Below are positions 37,604 through 46,543 of a DNA stretch of 64,000 bases, piece by piece (within the stretch, counting starts at the first letter, position 1; each line of letters starts with the position of its first letter). The stretch comes from Geodermatophilus pulveris. Its GTDB lineage: Bacteria; Actinomycetota; Actinomycetes; Mycobacteriales; Geodermatophilaceae. Both the position numbers and the translations under genes were made by a program. The notes beneath the pieces are model-generated. The model was given only the letters and a program-made list of their open reading frames with translations. It was not told the origin of the DNA and did no database searches. The stretch covers positions 186,001-250,000 of the forward strand of contig NZ_FZOO01000004.1 of NCBI RefSeq assembly GCF_900188375.1, written 5' to 3'.

Positions 37604-39130
37604 ATGTGGGACGGAGGGGTGCCGCGGCCGCCGGAGGAGGGCGTGCCGGTCCCCGTCCTGCCGTCGGAGGTGGTCTTGCCCGAGTGCGGTGAGCTGGAGC
37701 TGGTCTGCGACATCTGGTCGGCCGACGCGCACGTGGCCCGCGAGCACGCCCGCCAGGCGGCGGTGGTCGCGGAGCTGGCACGCCGCCGCTCGGTCGAGCG
37801 CGACACCGCCTTCGGAGCCCGGGGCGGGCCGGGGCCGGACGCGCGGGCGGTGCGCCCGGCGGCGCTGGCCGACGTGTCCGACGACTTCGTCTCCGAGCTC
37901 GCGCTCATCCGGCACTGCTCGGAGGCGGAGGCATCGCGGCTGGCGGCCGAGTCGCTGCTCACCACCAAGCTCGCCGCCACCTGGTCGGAGCTGTACGCGG
38001 GCCGGCTGACCGTGCGTGAGGCCCGGGTCCTGCTCGACCTGCTCGGCGACGCCGACGACGCCGTCGCGGCCGCGGTGCAGGCGCGGGTGCTGCCTGGTGC
38101 CGGGCAGTGCCCGCCGGGCCGGCTCGGCGACCGGGTCCGCTACCACCTGTACCGGCTGGACGCCGAGGCCAGGGACCGTCGCCGCAGGGAGGCCGAGCGC
38201 CGGGCCGACGTGCACGTGGAGCGCACCGCCGACGACCTCGGCCGGCTGGTCGTCGAGGGCCCGTTGCCCACCGTGCACGCCGCCCGCGACGCGATCGACC
38301 AGTACGCGCGGTGGATGCGCGCCGACGGCGACGAGCGCCCCCTGGGGGTGCTGCGCTCCGCGGCGGCCCTGGATCTCGTCCTGCGGCCCTGGGACACCCG
38401 CCGCCCACTGGTGACCGCGCAGCTGCACGTCCACGCCGCACTGCCCGCACTGCGCCGCGACGCGCCCGCGGGCGCGCCCCCGGCGCAGCTGGCCGGGCAG
38501 TGGATCTCCGCTGCCCAGTGCCGCGAGCTGCTGGCCTCGCTGGACGTGCTCGACCTCGGGTCGGTTCCGGCAGGTGGGTCGGTCCGCGTCGCCATCGACG
38601 ACCCGGCCGGCGGGGCGACCGTCGCCGTGGCCACCCGGGCCGAACTCCGCCGCGCCGCCGGCCGTGGCCGCCGCATCCGCCGCCGGGGTCGGCCGGGTGC
38701 CGGCGTCCGCTCCGCCCCCGGGTCGGAGGCCGACCGGTCCGACGAGGGACCAGGCCTGCGGCCCCCGCCGCCGACCCGCGGCTACCGGCCCACGGCAGCG
38801 CAGCGCCGCCTGGTGGAGGTCCGGGACCGGCACTGCCGCATGCCCGGCTGCCGGCGGCGCCCCGGCCGTTGCGACGTCGACCACGGTCGGCCGTTCGCCG
38901 CCGGCGGGCCCACCGCCTGCTGGAACCTCTGCTGCCTCTGCCGGCGCCACCACCGGATCAAGACCTTCGCCCGGGGCTGGTCGTTCACCCTGCTGCCCGA
39001 CGGCCGGTTGGTCGTCCGCACGCCGTCGGGGGTCTCCCGGTCCACCAGCCCGCCCGGCTGGTGCCACGACCCGGAACCCGACCCGTCCTGGCTCGACGAC
39101 CTCGCCCCACCCGACCCGCTGCGCACGTGA
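37604..39130 (+). CDS. DUF222/HNH endonuclease domain protein (13E12 family)
   Basis: 508 residues. A helical DUF222 domain (about 50-330) is followed by an Arg/Gly/Pro linker and a C-terminal HNH nuclease: RDRHCRMPGC, CDVDHGRPFAAGG (catalytic His), NLCCLCRRHHRIKT. Two CxxC-type pairs bind zinc. The family is the mycobacterial 13E12 repeat family, abundant and multi-copy in actinobacteria, thought to be mobile-element-associated; the natural role is unknown. ATG 37604 begins 39 bases after the epoxide hydrolase remnant, next to a deletion junction. Confidence 0.88.
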   Translation: MWDGGVPRPPEEGVPVPVLPSEVVLPECGELELVCDIWSADAHVAREHARQAAVVAELARRRSVERDTAFGARGGPGPDARAVRPAALADVSDDFVSELALIRHCSEAEASRLAAESLLTTKLAATWSELYAGRLTVREARVLLDLLGDADDAVAAAVQARVLPGAGQCPPGRLGDRVRYHLYRLDAEARDRRRREAERRADVHVERTADDLGRLVVEGPLPTVHAARDAIDQYARWMRADGDERPLGVLRSAAALDLVLRPWDTRRPLVTAQLHVHAALPALRRDAPAGAPPAQLAGQWISAAQCRELLASLDVLDLGSVPAGGSVRVAIDDPAGGATVAVATRAELRRAAGRGRRIRRRGRPGAGVRSAPGSEADRSDEGPGLRPPPPTRGYRPTAAQRRLVEVRDRHCRMPGCRRRPGRCDVDHGRPFAAGGPTACWNLCCLCRRHHRIKTFARGWSFTLLPDGRLVVRTPSGVSRSTSPPGWCHDPEPDPSWLDDLAPPDPLRT

Positions 39131-39275
39131 CGCCACCGCCGCAGGGGGAGCGGTGGCGGTCCGCGTCCGAGGTGACCCGGGCGGCGTCCGTCGGCCGATC
39201 GGGCCCGGCGTCCGTGCAGGTGGGCAGCGGCGACCCGGGGCCCGGCGTCGGCGTCCCGTTCTGTCGTGGGTCCGC

Positions 39276-39304
39276 TTGACGATGTCGGCGGCGTCGGGTG
39301 TACT
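39276..39304 (+). promoter_or_regulatory. Sigma-70-type promoter of the DUF6504-HEPN-dnaE2 operon
   Basis: TTGACG (39276-39281), a 17-base spacer and TGTACT (39299-39304). The LexA box begins 9 bases downstream, so LexA would sit on the transcription start. Confidence 0.5.
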
Positions 39305-39313
39305 CGACGTCGT

Positions 39314-39329
39314 TCGAACACGTGTTCGA
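39314..39329 (+). promoter_or_regulatory. LexA (SOS) box of the dnaE2 operon
   Basis: TCGAACACGTGTTCGA is a perfect 16-base palindrome matching the actinobacterial LexA consensus (TCGAAC-N4-GTTCGA). The identical 16-mer occurs at 50151-50166 in front of dinB. Confidence 0.92.
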
Positions 39330-39422
39330 GAGACGTCGGCCTCCTGCCGCACCCGGGTCCTTCCCCACCCGGTACGGCGGGCCGGGGCCGGTGGGGCGGC
39401 GCGGAGCGGTGGGGAGTCTGTG

Positions 39423-39746
39423 ATGAGCCGGGTGCTGAGCGGGGTCGGCGAACGGGTCGGCGAGGAGGTGCAGGTCGAGCGCGGCCCGCTGGGGCCGGCG
39501 CAGTTCTGGCGCGGGCAGTCGCGCTACGTCGTCGGGGAGCTGCTCGACTCCTGGGTGGAGACCGCCCCCTGGTGGCGGCACGGTGCCACGGGGGCCGGCG
39601 CGTCCGCCGAGCTGGTCGCCACCCGCGAGGTGTGGCGGGTCGAGGCGGTCCGGGCCGGCCGGTCGCGGATGAGCTTCGCCGGCGTCTACGACCTCAGCTG
39701 GGAGTCCGCCGACAACCGCTGGTCGCTCGTGCGGGTGCACGACTGA
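39423..39746 (+). CDS. DUF6504 family protein
   Basis: 107 residues: an N-terminal beta strand region (VGEEVQVERGPLGPAQFWRG), SRYVVGELLDSWVETAPWW, then VWRVEAVRAGRSRMSFAGVY and the closing DLSWESADNRWSLVRVHD. In many actinobacteria this domain lies beside, or at the end of, ImuB-type Y-family polymerases in translesion cassettes. ATG 39423, 93 bases after the LexA box. Its stop overlaps the HEPN start (ATGA type). It probably helps DnaE2-dependent synthesis, but its biochemical role is not established. Confidence 0.85.
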   Translation: MSRVLSGVGERVGEEVQVERGPLGPAQFWRGQSRYVVGELLDSWVETAPWWRHGATGAGASAELVATREVWRVEAVRAGRSRMSFAGVYDLSWESADNRWSLVRVHD

Positions 39747-40231
39747 TGGGAGCCGTCCGCGTCATGGCCGACCAGCTGCCCCTGCCCCCGCCGCTGCCCC
39801 AGTCCGCCCGCCAGCTGCTCGACCAGGCCTCCCGGGCGCTGGCCGAGGCGGCGGCCAGCGCCGACGCCCGGCAGCGCTACGCCACTGCCCACCTCGGCGC
39901 GCTGCGGGCCGCCGCCGCGGTGCTGGCCGCCCGCACCCGGCCGGAGTCCGGCCGGCGCCGCCCGCGCAGCGCGTGGGTGCTGCTCGGCCAGGTCGCTCCC
40001 GAGCTGGGGGAGTGGGCCACCTTCTTCGCCGCCGGTGCGGCCAAGCGGGCCGCCGCCGAGGCAGGGCTGTCCCGGGCGGTCACCGACCGCGAGGCCGACG
40101 ACCTGGTCCGCGACGTGCGGGCGTTCCTCGCCGTCGTGGAGGCCACCCTGGGCAGCACCCCGCCGCCGGAGTCGCCCCGGCACGCCCGTCCCCGGGTGGT
40201 CGGCGGCTCCGGTCACCGGAACGGGCGGTGA
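39746..40231 (+). CDS. SAV_6107-family HEPN domain protein
   Basis: 161 residues, all-helical: QSARQLLDQASRALAEAAAS, RYATAHLGALRAAAAVLAAR, LGQVAPELGEWATFFAAGAA and DREADDLVRDVRAFLAVVEA. The HEPN RX4-6H ribonuclease motif is not evident, which suggests a scaffold role. The same family lies next to dnaE2 in streptomycetes. ATG 39746 overlaps the DUF6504 stop, and its own stop overlaps dnaE2 (GTGA). A second in-frame ATG at 39764 is possible. Confidence 0.82.
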   Translation: MGAVRVMADQLPLPPPLPQSARQLLDQASRALAEAAASADARQRYATAHLGALRAAAAVLAARTRPESGRRRPRSAWVLLGQVAPELGEWATFFAAGAAKRAAAEAGLSRAVTDREADDLVRDVRAFLAVVEATLGSTPPPESPRHARPRVVGGSGHRNGR

Positions 40232-43200
40232 CCGACCCCTTCGTCCACCTCCACGTCGCCTCGGGCTACTCCATGCAGTACGGGGCCAACCACCCGGCCG
40301 ACCTGGTCCAGCGGGCGGCCGAGCACGGCATGCGGGCGCTCGCGCTCACCGACCGCGACGGGCTCTACGGCGCGGTCAAGTTCGCCCTCGCCTGCCGGGC
40401 GGCCGACGTGCGGCCGCTGTTCGGGGTGGACCTCGCGGTGACGTCCTCGGTGGACACGACCGTCCCGCCGCCGCTGGCCCCGGCCGTCGGCGGCGCGCAC
40501 TCGGCACAGCGGGCGCAGGCCCGCCGGCCGGGCCCGCCGGACGACGACGGGCCCGGTCCGGCCGGCACCGGGCGCCGGTCGCCGGCCCGCGGCGGGGCCG
40601 CCGTGGAACCGCGGCGGCCGCGGGTCACCTTCCTCGCCCGGGACGGCGCCGGCTGGCGGTCGCTGTGCCGGCTGACCAGCGCCACGCACCTGCGCGGCAC
40701 CCGCGGGGAGCCGGTGGGCTCGCTGGCGTTGGCCGCCGAGCACGCCACCGGGCTGGTGGCCCTGCTTGGCCCGGACTCCCCGGTCGGCCGGGCGCTGGCC
40801 GCCGGCCGGGCCGACCTGGCCTCCGCCCGGCTGTCGGCCTGGCGGGCGGTGTTCGGGCCCGGCGCGCTGGTGCTCGAGGTCGTGCACCACCGCGGCCGGG
40901 GCGACCGCTCCCGGGCGCAGGCGCTGCTGCGCTTCGCCGCGGCCGAGGGCGTGCCGGTGGTGCTCACCAACGCCGTCCGCTACGTCGACGCCCTGGACGC
41001 GCCCACCGCCGACGTCCTGGACGCCGCCCGCCGGCTGGTGCCGCTGGACACCCGGCACGTCGACCGGCGCACCGCCGAGGGCCACCTGAAGTCGGGTAAG
41101 GAGATGGCCGAGGTCGCCGCGGACCTCGCCGGCCCCGACCGCGACGCCGCGCTGCGGCTGCTGGAGCGCACCGCCCGGCTGGCCGAGCAGTGCGCCGTCG
41201 ACGTCCGGGGCGACCTGGGCATCGGCACCGTCCGCTACCCGGAGCTGGACGTGGTGACCACCCCGGCCGAGCGGGGCCTGGGCCCCTCGGCGGTGCTGCT
41301 CGCCCGCTGCGAGGCCGGCCTGGGCCGGCGCGGCATGGCCGGCACGGCGGAGGTGACCCGCCGGCTGGACGAGGAGCTGGCCGTGATCGACGCCCTCGGC
41401 TACCCCTCCTACTTCCTCACCGTCGCCGACGTCGTCGACCTCATCAAGGGCCTCGGGGTCCGGGCCGCGGCGCGGGGGTCCGGCGCCGGCAGCCTGGTCA
41501 CCTACCTGCTGGGCATCTCCGACGTCGACCCGATCCGCTACGGCCTGCTGATGGAGCGCTTCCTCTCCCCGCTGCGCCACCAGTTGCCCGACGTCGACAT
41601 CGACGTGGAGTCCGCCCGCCGGATGGAGGTCTACGACGCGGTGATCGGCCGCTTCGGCGCCCACCGGGTCAGCTGCATCTCGATGATGGACACCTACCGG
41701 GTGCGGCACGCCATCCGCGACGTCGGCGCCGCGCTCGGCCTGCCGCCGGCCGAGGTGGACGCGGTCGCCAAGGCCTTCCCGCACATCCGGGCCAACCAGG
41801 TGCACGCCGCGCTCCGGGACCTCCCCGAGCTGCGGGCCGGCCGGCTGGGCTCGCGGCGCGTCGGCGGCACCGGCGAGCTGGACCTGCTGTTCGACCTCGT
41901 CGCCCGGCTCGACGGGCTGCCCCGGCACATCGCCCTGCACCCGTGCGGCGTGCTGCTGTCGGACGCCACGCTGCTCGACCGCACCCCGGTGGAGAACAGC
42001 TACCTGGGCTACCCGATGAGCCAGTTCGACAAGGACGACGTCGAGGAGCTCGGGCTGCTCAAGCTGGACCTGCTGGGCATCCGGATGCAGTCGGCGATCG
42101 CGCACGCCCTCGACGAGGTGGCCCGGGTCGACGGCGAGGTCGTCGACGTGGACGCCGTCCCGCGCGACGACCCGACGACCTTCGAGCTGATCCGCAGCAC
42201 CCGGACCCTCGGCATGTTCCAGATCGAGTCGCCGGGGCAGCGCGAGCTGGTCGGCAAGTTCGGCCCGGAGACGTTCGAGGACGTCATCATCGACATCTCG
42301 CTGTTCCGGCCCGGGCCGGTGAAGAGCGACATGGTCACCCCGTTCCTGCTGGCCCGGAACGGCTGGCGGGACCCGGTCTACCCGCACCCCGACCTCGCCC
42401 CGTTCCTCGAGCAGACCGCCGGCGTCGTCGTCTTCCACGAGCAGGTGCTGCAGATCGTCGCGCAGATGACCGGTTGCGACCTGGCCCAGGCCGACGAGGC
42501 GCGCCGCGCGCTGGGCGACCGGGAGCTGCACGCCGAGGTGCGCGCCTGGTTCATGCCCCTGGCGGTGGCGCGCTACCCGGCCGAGGTCGTGGAGCAGGTG
42601 TGGCAGGTGCTGGTCGCCTTCGGCTCCTTCGGCTTCTGCAAGGCCCACGCCGCCGCGTTCGCCCTGCCCACCTACCAGTCCGCCTGGCTCAAGGCCCACC
42701 ACCCGGCGGCCTTCCTCGCCGGGGTGCTCACCCACGACCCGGGCATGTACCCCAAGCGGCTCATCCTCGACGACGCCCGCAACTTCGGCGTCCGCGTGCT
42801 CGGCCTGGACGTCAACGCCTCGACCGGCACCTACCGGGTGGAACGGGTCGACCCCGGGGACGACGGCAGGACGTGGACCCGGCCGGCGTGGATGCCGCCG
42901 GCGGTGCCCGACCCGTCCCGCTACGGCATCCGGCTGTCCCTGACCGACGTGAAGGGCATCTCGGCCGACGAGGTCGAGCGGGTCGTGGCCGGGCAGCCCT
43001 ACCGCTCGCTCGCCGACTTCTGGCAGCGCGCCTCGGTGTCCCGCCCGGTGGTCGAGCGGCTGGTGCTGGCCGGCGGGTTCGACTCCCTCTACGGCTTCGG
43101 GGTCCGCGACCGCGAGGCCGGCCGGCCCACCCGCGGCCGCCGGCAGGTCACCCGCCGCGACCTGCTGCTGCAGATCGGCGAGCTGGACCGGTGGAGCCGC

Positions 43201-43977
43201 AGCGGCGCACGGGTCGCCACGACCGGGCAGCTCAGCCTGGACCTGCTGGGGCTGGAGCTGCCGGAGGAGGACACCGGCCCGGCGTGGGCGGCCGGCAGCG
43301 GGCTGCCGGAGTTCACCGACGCCGAGCTGGTCCGCGCCGAGCTGGAGGTGCTCGGCCTGGACGCCAGCCGGCACGTCGTCGACTTCTACCGGCCGTTCCT
43401 CGCCGCGCTCGGCGCGGTGCCGGCGGGGGAGCTGCTCGGCAGCCGCAGCGGCGCGGAGGTGCTGCTCGCCGGGGTCAAGGTGGCCACCCAGACCCCGCCG
43501 ATCCGCTCCGGCCGCCGGGTGGTGTTCGTGACCCTCGACGACGGGACCGGCTGCACCGACTCGACCTTCTTCGAGGACGCGCAGGGCCCCTACGCCGCCA
43601 CCGTCTTCCACTCGTGGCTGCTGGTCATCCGCGGGGTGCTGCGGCGCACCGGCCCGCGCGGGGTGTCCATCCGCGCCACCGGGGCCTGGGAGCTGCCGGC
43701 GCTGCACGAGGCCTGGGAGACCGGCGGGCCGGACGCGGTGGCCGCCCACATGGCCGCCGCGGGGGAGTGCACCGAGGAGTCGATCGCCGGGGCGGCGGCC
43801 TCCCGCGGGCCGCGGCCGGTCGTCGTCCGGCCGGTGCTGGTGCACCCCACCGGGTTCCGGATGTCGCCCTACGCCGACATCAAGCCCGCGGGGGAGGACG
43901 CCGCGACCGCCGCCCGCCGGGCCGCCGCGGCGCCGCGCAAGCTGTGGCACTCCAGCCCGGGCAGCTCCGGCCACTGA
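40228..43977 (+). CDS. dnaE2: Error-prone DNA polymerase III alpha subunit DnaE2
   Basis: 1249 residues. It has an N-terminal PHP domain (HLHVASGYS, ALTDRDGLYGAVKF), the C-family palm with the catalytic pair in LPDVDIDVE (Asp457, Asp459), GSGAGSLVTYLLGISDVDP, the finger region FQIESPGQRELVGKFGP, and the C-terminal OB domain VVFVTLDDGTGCTDSTFF. A disordered Pro/Arg insertion (about residues 80-130) lies in the PHP domain. DnaE2 performs SOS mutagenesis and lesion bypass in actinobacteria, usually with ImuA' and ImuB. Neither is in this operon. GTG 40228; co-regulated through the LexA box at 39314. Confidence 0.95.
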   Translation: MTDPFVHLHVASGYSMQYGANHPADLVQRAAEHGMRALALTDRDGLYGAVKFALACRAADVRPLFGVDLAVTSSVDTTVPPPLAPAVGGAHSAQRAQARRPGPPDDDGPGPAGTGRRSPARGGAAVEPRRPRVTFLARDGAGWRSLCRLTSATHLRGTRGEPVGSLALAAEHATGLVALLGPDSPVGRALAAGRADLASARLSAWRAVFGPGALVLEVVHHRGRGDRSRAQALLRFAAAEGVPVVLTNAVRYVDALDAPTADVLDAARRLVPLDTRHVDRRTAEGHLKSGKEMAEVAADLAGPDRDAALRLLERTARLAEQCAVDVRGDLGIGTVRYPELDVVTTPAERGLGPSAVLLARCEAGLGRRGMAGTAEVTRRLDEELAVIDALGYPSYFLTVADVVDLIKGLGVRAAARGSGAGSLVTYLLGISDVDPIRYGLLMERFLSPLRHQLPDVDIDVESARRMEVYDAVIGRFGAHRVSCISMMDTYRVRHAIRDVGAALGLPPAEVDAVAKAFPHIRANQVHAALRDLPELRAGRLGSRRVGGTGELDLLFDLVARLDGLPRHIALHPCGVLLSDATLLDRTPVENSYLGYPMSQFDKDDVEELGLLKLDLLGIRMQSAIAHALDEVARVDGEVVDVDAVPRDDPTTFELIRSTRTLGMFQIESPGQRELVGKFGPETFEDVIIDISLFRPGPVKSDMVTPFLLARNGWRDPVYPHPDLAPFLEQTAGVVVFHEQVLQIVAQMTGCDLAQADEARRALGDRELHAEVRAWFMPLAVARYPAEVVEQVWQVLVAFGSFGFCKAHAAAFALPTYQSAWLKAHHPAAFLAGVLTHDPGMYPKRLILDDARNFGVRVLGLDVNASTGTYRVERVDPGDDGRTWTRPAWMPPAVPDPSRYGIRLSLTDVKGISADEVERVVAGQPYRSLADFWQRASVSRPVVERLVLAGGFDSLYGFGVRDREAGRPTRGRRQVTRRDLLLQIGELDRWSRSGARVATTGQLSLDLLGLELPEEDTGPAWAAGSGLPEFTDAELVRAELEVLGLDASRHVVDFYRPFLAALGAVPAGELLGSRSGAEVLLAGVKVATQTPPIRSGRRVVFVTLDDGTGCTDSTFFEDAQGPYAATVFHSWLLVIRGVLRRTGPRGVSIRATGAWELPALHEAWETGGPDAVAAHMAAAGECTEESIAGAAASRGPRPVVVRPVLVHPTGFRMSPYADIKPAGEDAATAARRAAAAPRKLWHSSPGSSGH

Positions 43978-44075
43978 GACGAGGCCCCTGAGCCGGCCAG
44001 GACCGGCCGGTGACCGATGAGTTCCCGGTGCCGCCGGCGTCTACCCCGGCACACCACCGAGGAAGGGAGCACCCC

Positions 44076-44555
44076 GTGCCCACGCAGATCCCGTGCCTGT
44101 GGTTCGACGGCCGGGCCGAGGAGGCCGCCGCGCACTACACCTCCATCTTCCCGAACTCGCGGATCGGCGAGGTCACCCGCTACGGGCCGGGCATGCCCGC
44201 GCCCGAGGGCAGCGTCATGACCGTCGCCTTCACCCTGGACGGCCAGGAGTACGTCGCGCTCAACGGTGGCCCGCAGTTCCGGTTCACCGAGGCCATCTCC
44301 TTCCAGATCGCCTGCCGCGACCAGGAGGAGGCCGACCACTACTGGGACCGGCTGACCGACGGCGGCGAGGAGAGCGTGTGCGGCTGGCTCAAGGACCGCT
44401 TCGGCGTCTCCTGGCAGGTCGTCCCCACCGAGCTGCCCGCCCTGCTCGCCGACCCCGACCCCGGCCGCGCCCGCCGGGCCACCGAGGCGATGATGCAGAT
44501 GCGCCGCATCGACCTCGCTGAGATCCGGCGGGCCGCCGACGGGGTCACCGCGTGA
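44076..44555 (+). CDS. VOC-family protein (PhnB/3-demethylubiquinone-methyltransferase-like)
   Basis: 159 residues: CLWFDGRAEEAAAHYTSIFP at the N-terminus, TVAFTLDGQEYVALNGGPQF in the middle and WDRLTDGGEESVCGWLKDRF then VSWQVVPTELP at the end. This is the glyoxalase/VOC fold of the PhnB-like group, often mislabelled as a methyltransferase. GTG 44076 follows GGAAGGGAG. Apparently monocistronic. Ligand unknown. Confidence 0.87.
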   Translation: MPTQIPCLWFDGRAEEAAAHYTSIFPNSRIGEVTRYGPGMPAPEGSVMTVAFTLDGQEYVALNGGPQFRFTEAISFQIACRDQEEADHYWDRLTDGGEESVCGWLKDRFGVSWQVVPTELPALLADPDPGRARRATEAMMQMRRIDLAEIRRAADGVTA

Positions 44556-44602
44556 GCGGCGGTCCCGACGGACGGACGGGGGCCGTCCCCGCCGGGCGGC
44601 AC

Positions 44603-44608
44603 TAGGCT
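44603..44608 (+). promoter_or_regulatory. Leaderless -10 box of methyltransferase gene
   Basis: TAGGCT ends 7 bases before the GTG at 44616. Confidence 0.6.
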
Positions 44609-44615
44609 CCGACGG

Positions 44616-45377
44616 GTGCCGCCTGCCCCCGCCTCGTCCGCCGCGGACCAGCTGCCCGTCCGCGCGGCCGCCGTCTGGGCCGCCCTCGACCCGCTCGTCG
44701 GGGGCGACCCGCTGCGGGTCCTCGACGTCGGCGGCGGCACCGGCAACTCCGCCGTCCGCCTGGCCCGGCTGGGGCACGACGTCACCGTCGTCGACCCCAG
44801 CGCCGACGCCCTCGCCACGCTGACGCGGCGGGCCGACACCGCCGGCGTCGGGGCGCGGGTGCACGGCGTGCAGGGCGACGGCGACCTGCTGCACGAGGTC
44901 CTCCCCGGCGCCGGGGGCGGCGGCTACGACCTGGCCCTGTGCCACGCGGTGCTCGAGGTGGTCGACGACCCCGCCGCCACCCTGGGCGAGCTGGGCCGCG
45001 CCCTGCGCCCCGGCGGCACCGCCAGCGTGGCCACCGCCAATCGGGCCGGCGCGGTGCTGTCCCGGGCCGTCTCCGGGCACCCGGTGGAGGCGCTGTCCCT
45101 GCTGGAGGACCGCGACCCGGCCCCGCGGCGCGCCAGCCGCCCGGCCCGGCGCCGGTTCACCCCCGCGGACCTGCTCGCCCTCGTCGAGGCCGCCGGGCTG
45201 CGGCCCGGGTCGTGGCGGGGCGTCGCCGTCGTCGCCGACCTGCTCGACATGGCCCCCGGCGACCCCGCCTCCGGCGCCGACCCGGAGGCGGTCCGCCGGC
45301 TGGAGCTCGCGCTGGCCGCCACCTCGCCCTACCGCGACGTCGCCGCCGGCGTGCACCTGCTCGCGACCCGCCCGTGA
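44616..45377 (+). CDS. Class I SAM-dependent methyltransferase
   Basis: 253 residues. The SAM site is LRVLDVGGGTGNSAVRLARL (motif I), VTVVDPSADALATL (motif II), YDLALCHAVLEVVDDPAATL (motif IV) and RPGGTASVATAN (post-motif). A substrate-binding cap lies in the C-terminal 90 residues (RRASRPARRRFTPADLLALV). GTG 44616 from the leaderless box. Its stop overlaps the start of the phosphodiesterase-type gene (GTGA), so the two are translated together. Substrate unknown. Confidence 0.88.
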   Translation: MPPAPASSAADQLPVRAAAVWAALDPLVGGDPLRVLDVGGGTGNSAVRLARLGHDVTVVDPSADALATLTRRADTAGVGARVHGVQGDGDLLHEVLPGAGGGGYDLALCHAVLEVVDDPAATLGELGRALRPGGTASVATANRAGAVLSRAVSGHPVEALSLLEDRDPAPRRASRPARRRFTPADLLALVEAAGLRPGSWRGVAVVADLLDMAPGDPASGADPEAVRRLELALAATSPYRDVAAGVHLLATRP

Positions 45378-46543
45378 GGCTCCCCGCCGACCTCGCCCGC
45401 CCCGCCTACGGCACGGCCAGCCTCGCCGACGTCCTGCCCGGCGCCGCCGCCGCGCTCGGCGTCCCGGTGCCGCGCGGCGACCTGCCGGCCGACCCGCTCG
45501 GCCTCACCACCGCGCTGGGCGGCGCACGCCGGGTCGCCGTCCTGCTGGTCGACGGGCTCGGCGCGGACCTGGTCCGCGCGCACGCCGCCCTCGCCCCGAC
45601 CCTCGCCGCGCTGGCCTCGCCCGCCGGCGACCTGTCCGCCCCCTGCCCCAGCACCACCCCGGTCAGCCTCACCACCCTGGGCACCGGCCTGCCGCCGGGC
45701 AGCCACGGCGTCCTCGGCTTCGTGACCGCCGTCCCGGGGGAGGACCGCACGCTGGACCACGTCCGGTGGCGCGACGACCCCGACCCCGACGTCTGGCAGC
45801 CGCGGCGCAGCGTCTTCGCGCAGGCCGCCGACGCCGGCGTCGAGGTCACCGTCGTCGCCCCGTACGCCTTCGCCGGCTCCGGGCTGTCCCGCGCCGCCTA
45901 CCGCGGCGCCCGCTACGCCGGCACGGTCGGCGCCGGCGACCTGGCCGCCGTGGTGCTGCAGTCGCTGGCCGCCGCACCGCGCACCCTGGTCTACGGCTAC
46001 ACCGCCGAGCTGGACCTCACCGGCCACGTGCGCGGCGTGGACTCCGCCAGCTGGCGCGCCCAGCTGGCGCTGGTCGACGCGCTGGTGGCCCAGGTGGTCG
46101 ACGGCCTGCCGGACGACGCCGCGCTGCTGGTCACCGCCGACCACGGGATGCTCGACGTCCCGGCCGGGACCCGGCTGGACCTGGACGCGACCCCCGAGCT
46201 CACCGACGGCGTGCGCCTGCTGGCCGGCGAGCCGCGGGCTCGCTACCTGCACGCGGTGCCCGGCGCGGAGGCCGACCTGCTGGCCCGGTGGCAGGAGGTG
46301 CTCGGCGAGCGGGCCTGGGTGGCCGGCCGCGACGAGGCGATCGCCAGCGGCGTCTTCGGCCCGGTGGACGACGGGGTGGCCGGGCGGATCGGGGACGTCG
46401 TCGCGCTGGCCCGCGGCACCTGGGCGATGACCGCGACCGAGCGGGAGCCCGGCCCGAGCCGGCTGGTCGGCTACCACGGCTCGCTGACCCCGGTCGAGCT
46501 GGCCGTCCCGCTGCTGGCCGCCCGCGGGCGCGCCCTCGGCTAG
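45374..46543 (+). CDS. Alkaline-phosphatase-superfamily (nucleotide pyrophosphatase/phosphodiesterase-like) protein
   Basis: 389 residues. VAVLLVDGLGADLV supplies the first metal Asp. PSTTPVSLTTLGTGLPPGSHG contains the Thr nucleophile region. VYGYTAELDLTGHVRGVDS and LLVTADHGMLDVP supply the Asp/His metal ligands. This is the type I phosphodiesterase/NPP layout. There is no signal peptide, so it acts in the cytoplasm or at the inner membrane face. GTG 45374 overlaps the methyltransferase stop. The stop overlaps that of the convergent ferredoxin-like gene. Confidence 0.87.
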   Translation: MRLPADLARPAYGTASLADVLPGAAAALGVPVPRGDLPADPLGLTTALGGARRVAVLLVDGLGADLVRAHAALAPTLAALASPAGDLSAPCPSTTPVSLTTLGTGLPPGSHGVLGFVTAVPGEDRTLDHVRWRDDPDPDVWQPRRSVFAQAADAGVEVTVVAPYAFAGSGLSRAAYRGARYAGTVGAGDLAAVVLQSLAAAPRTLVYGYTAELDLTGHVRGVDSASWRAQLALVDALVAQVVDGLPDDAALLVTADHGMLDVPAGTRLDLDATPELTDGVRLLAGEPRARYLHAVPGAEADLLARWQEVLGERAWVAGRDEAIASGVFGPVDDGVAGRIGDVVALARGTWAMTATEREPGPSRLVGYHGSLTPVELAVPLLAARGRALG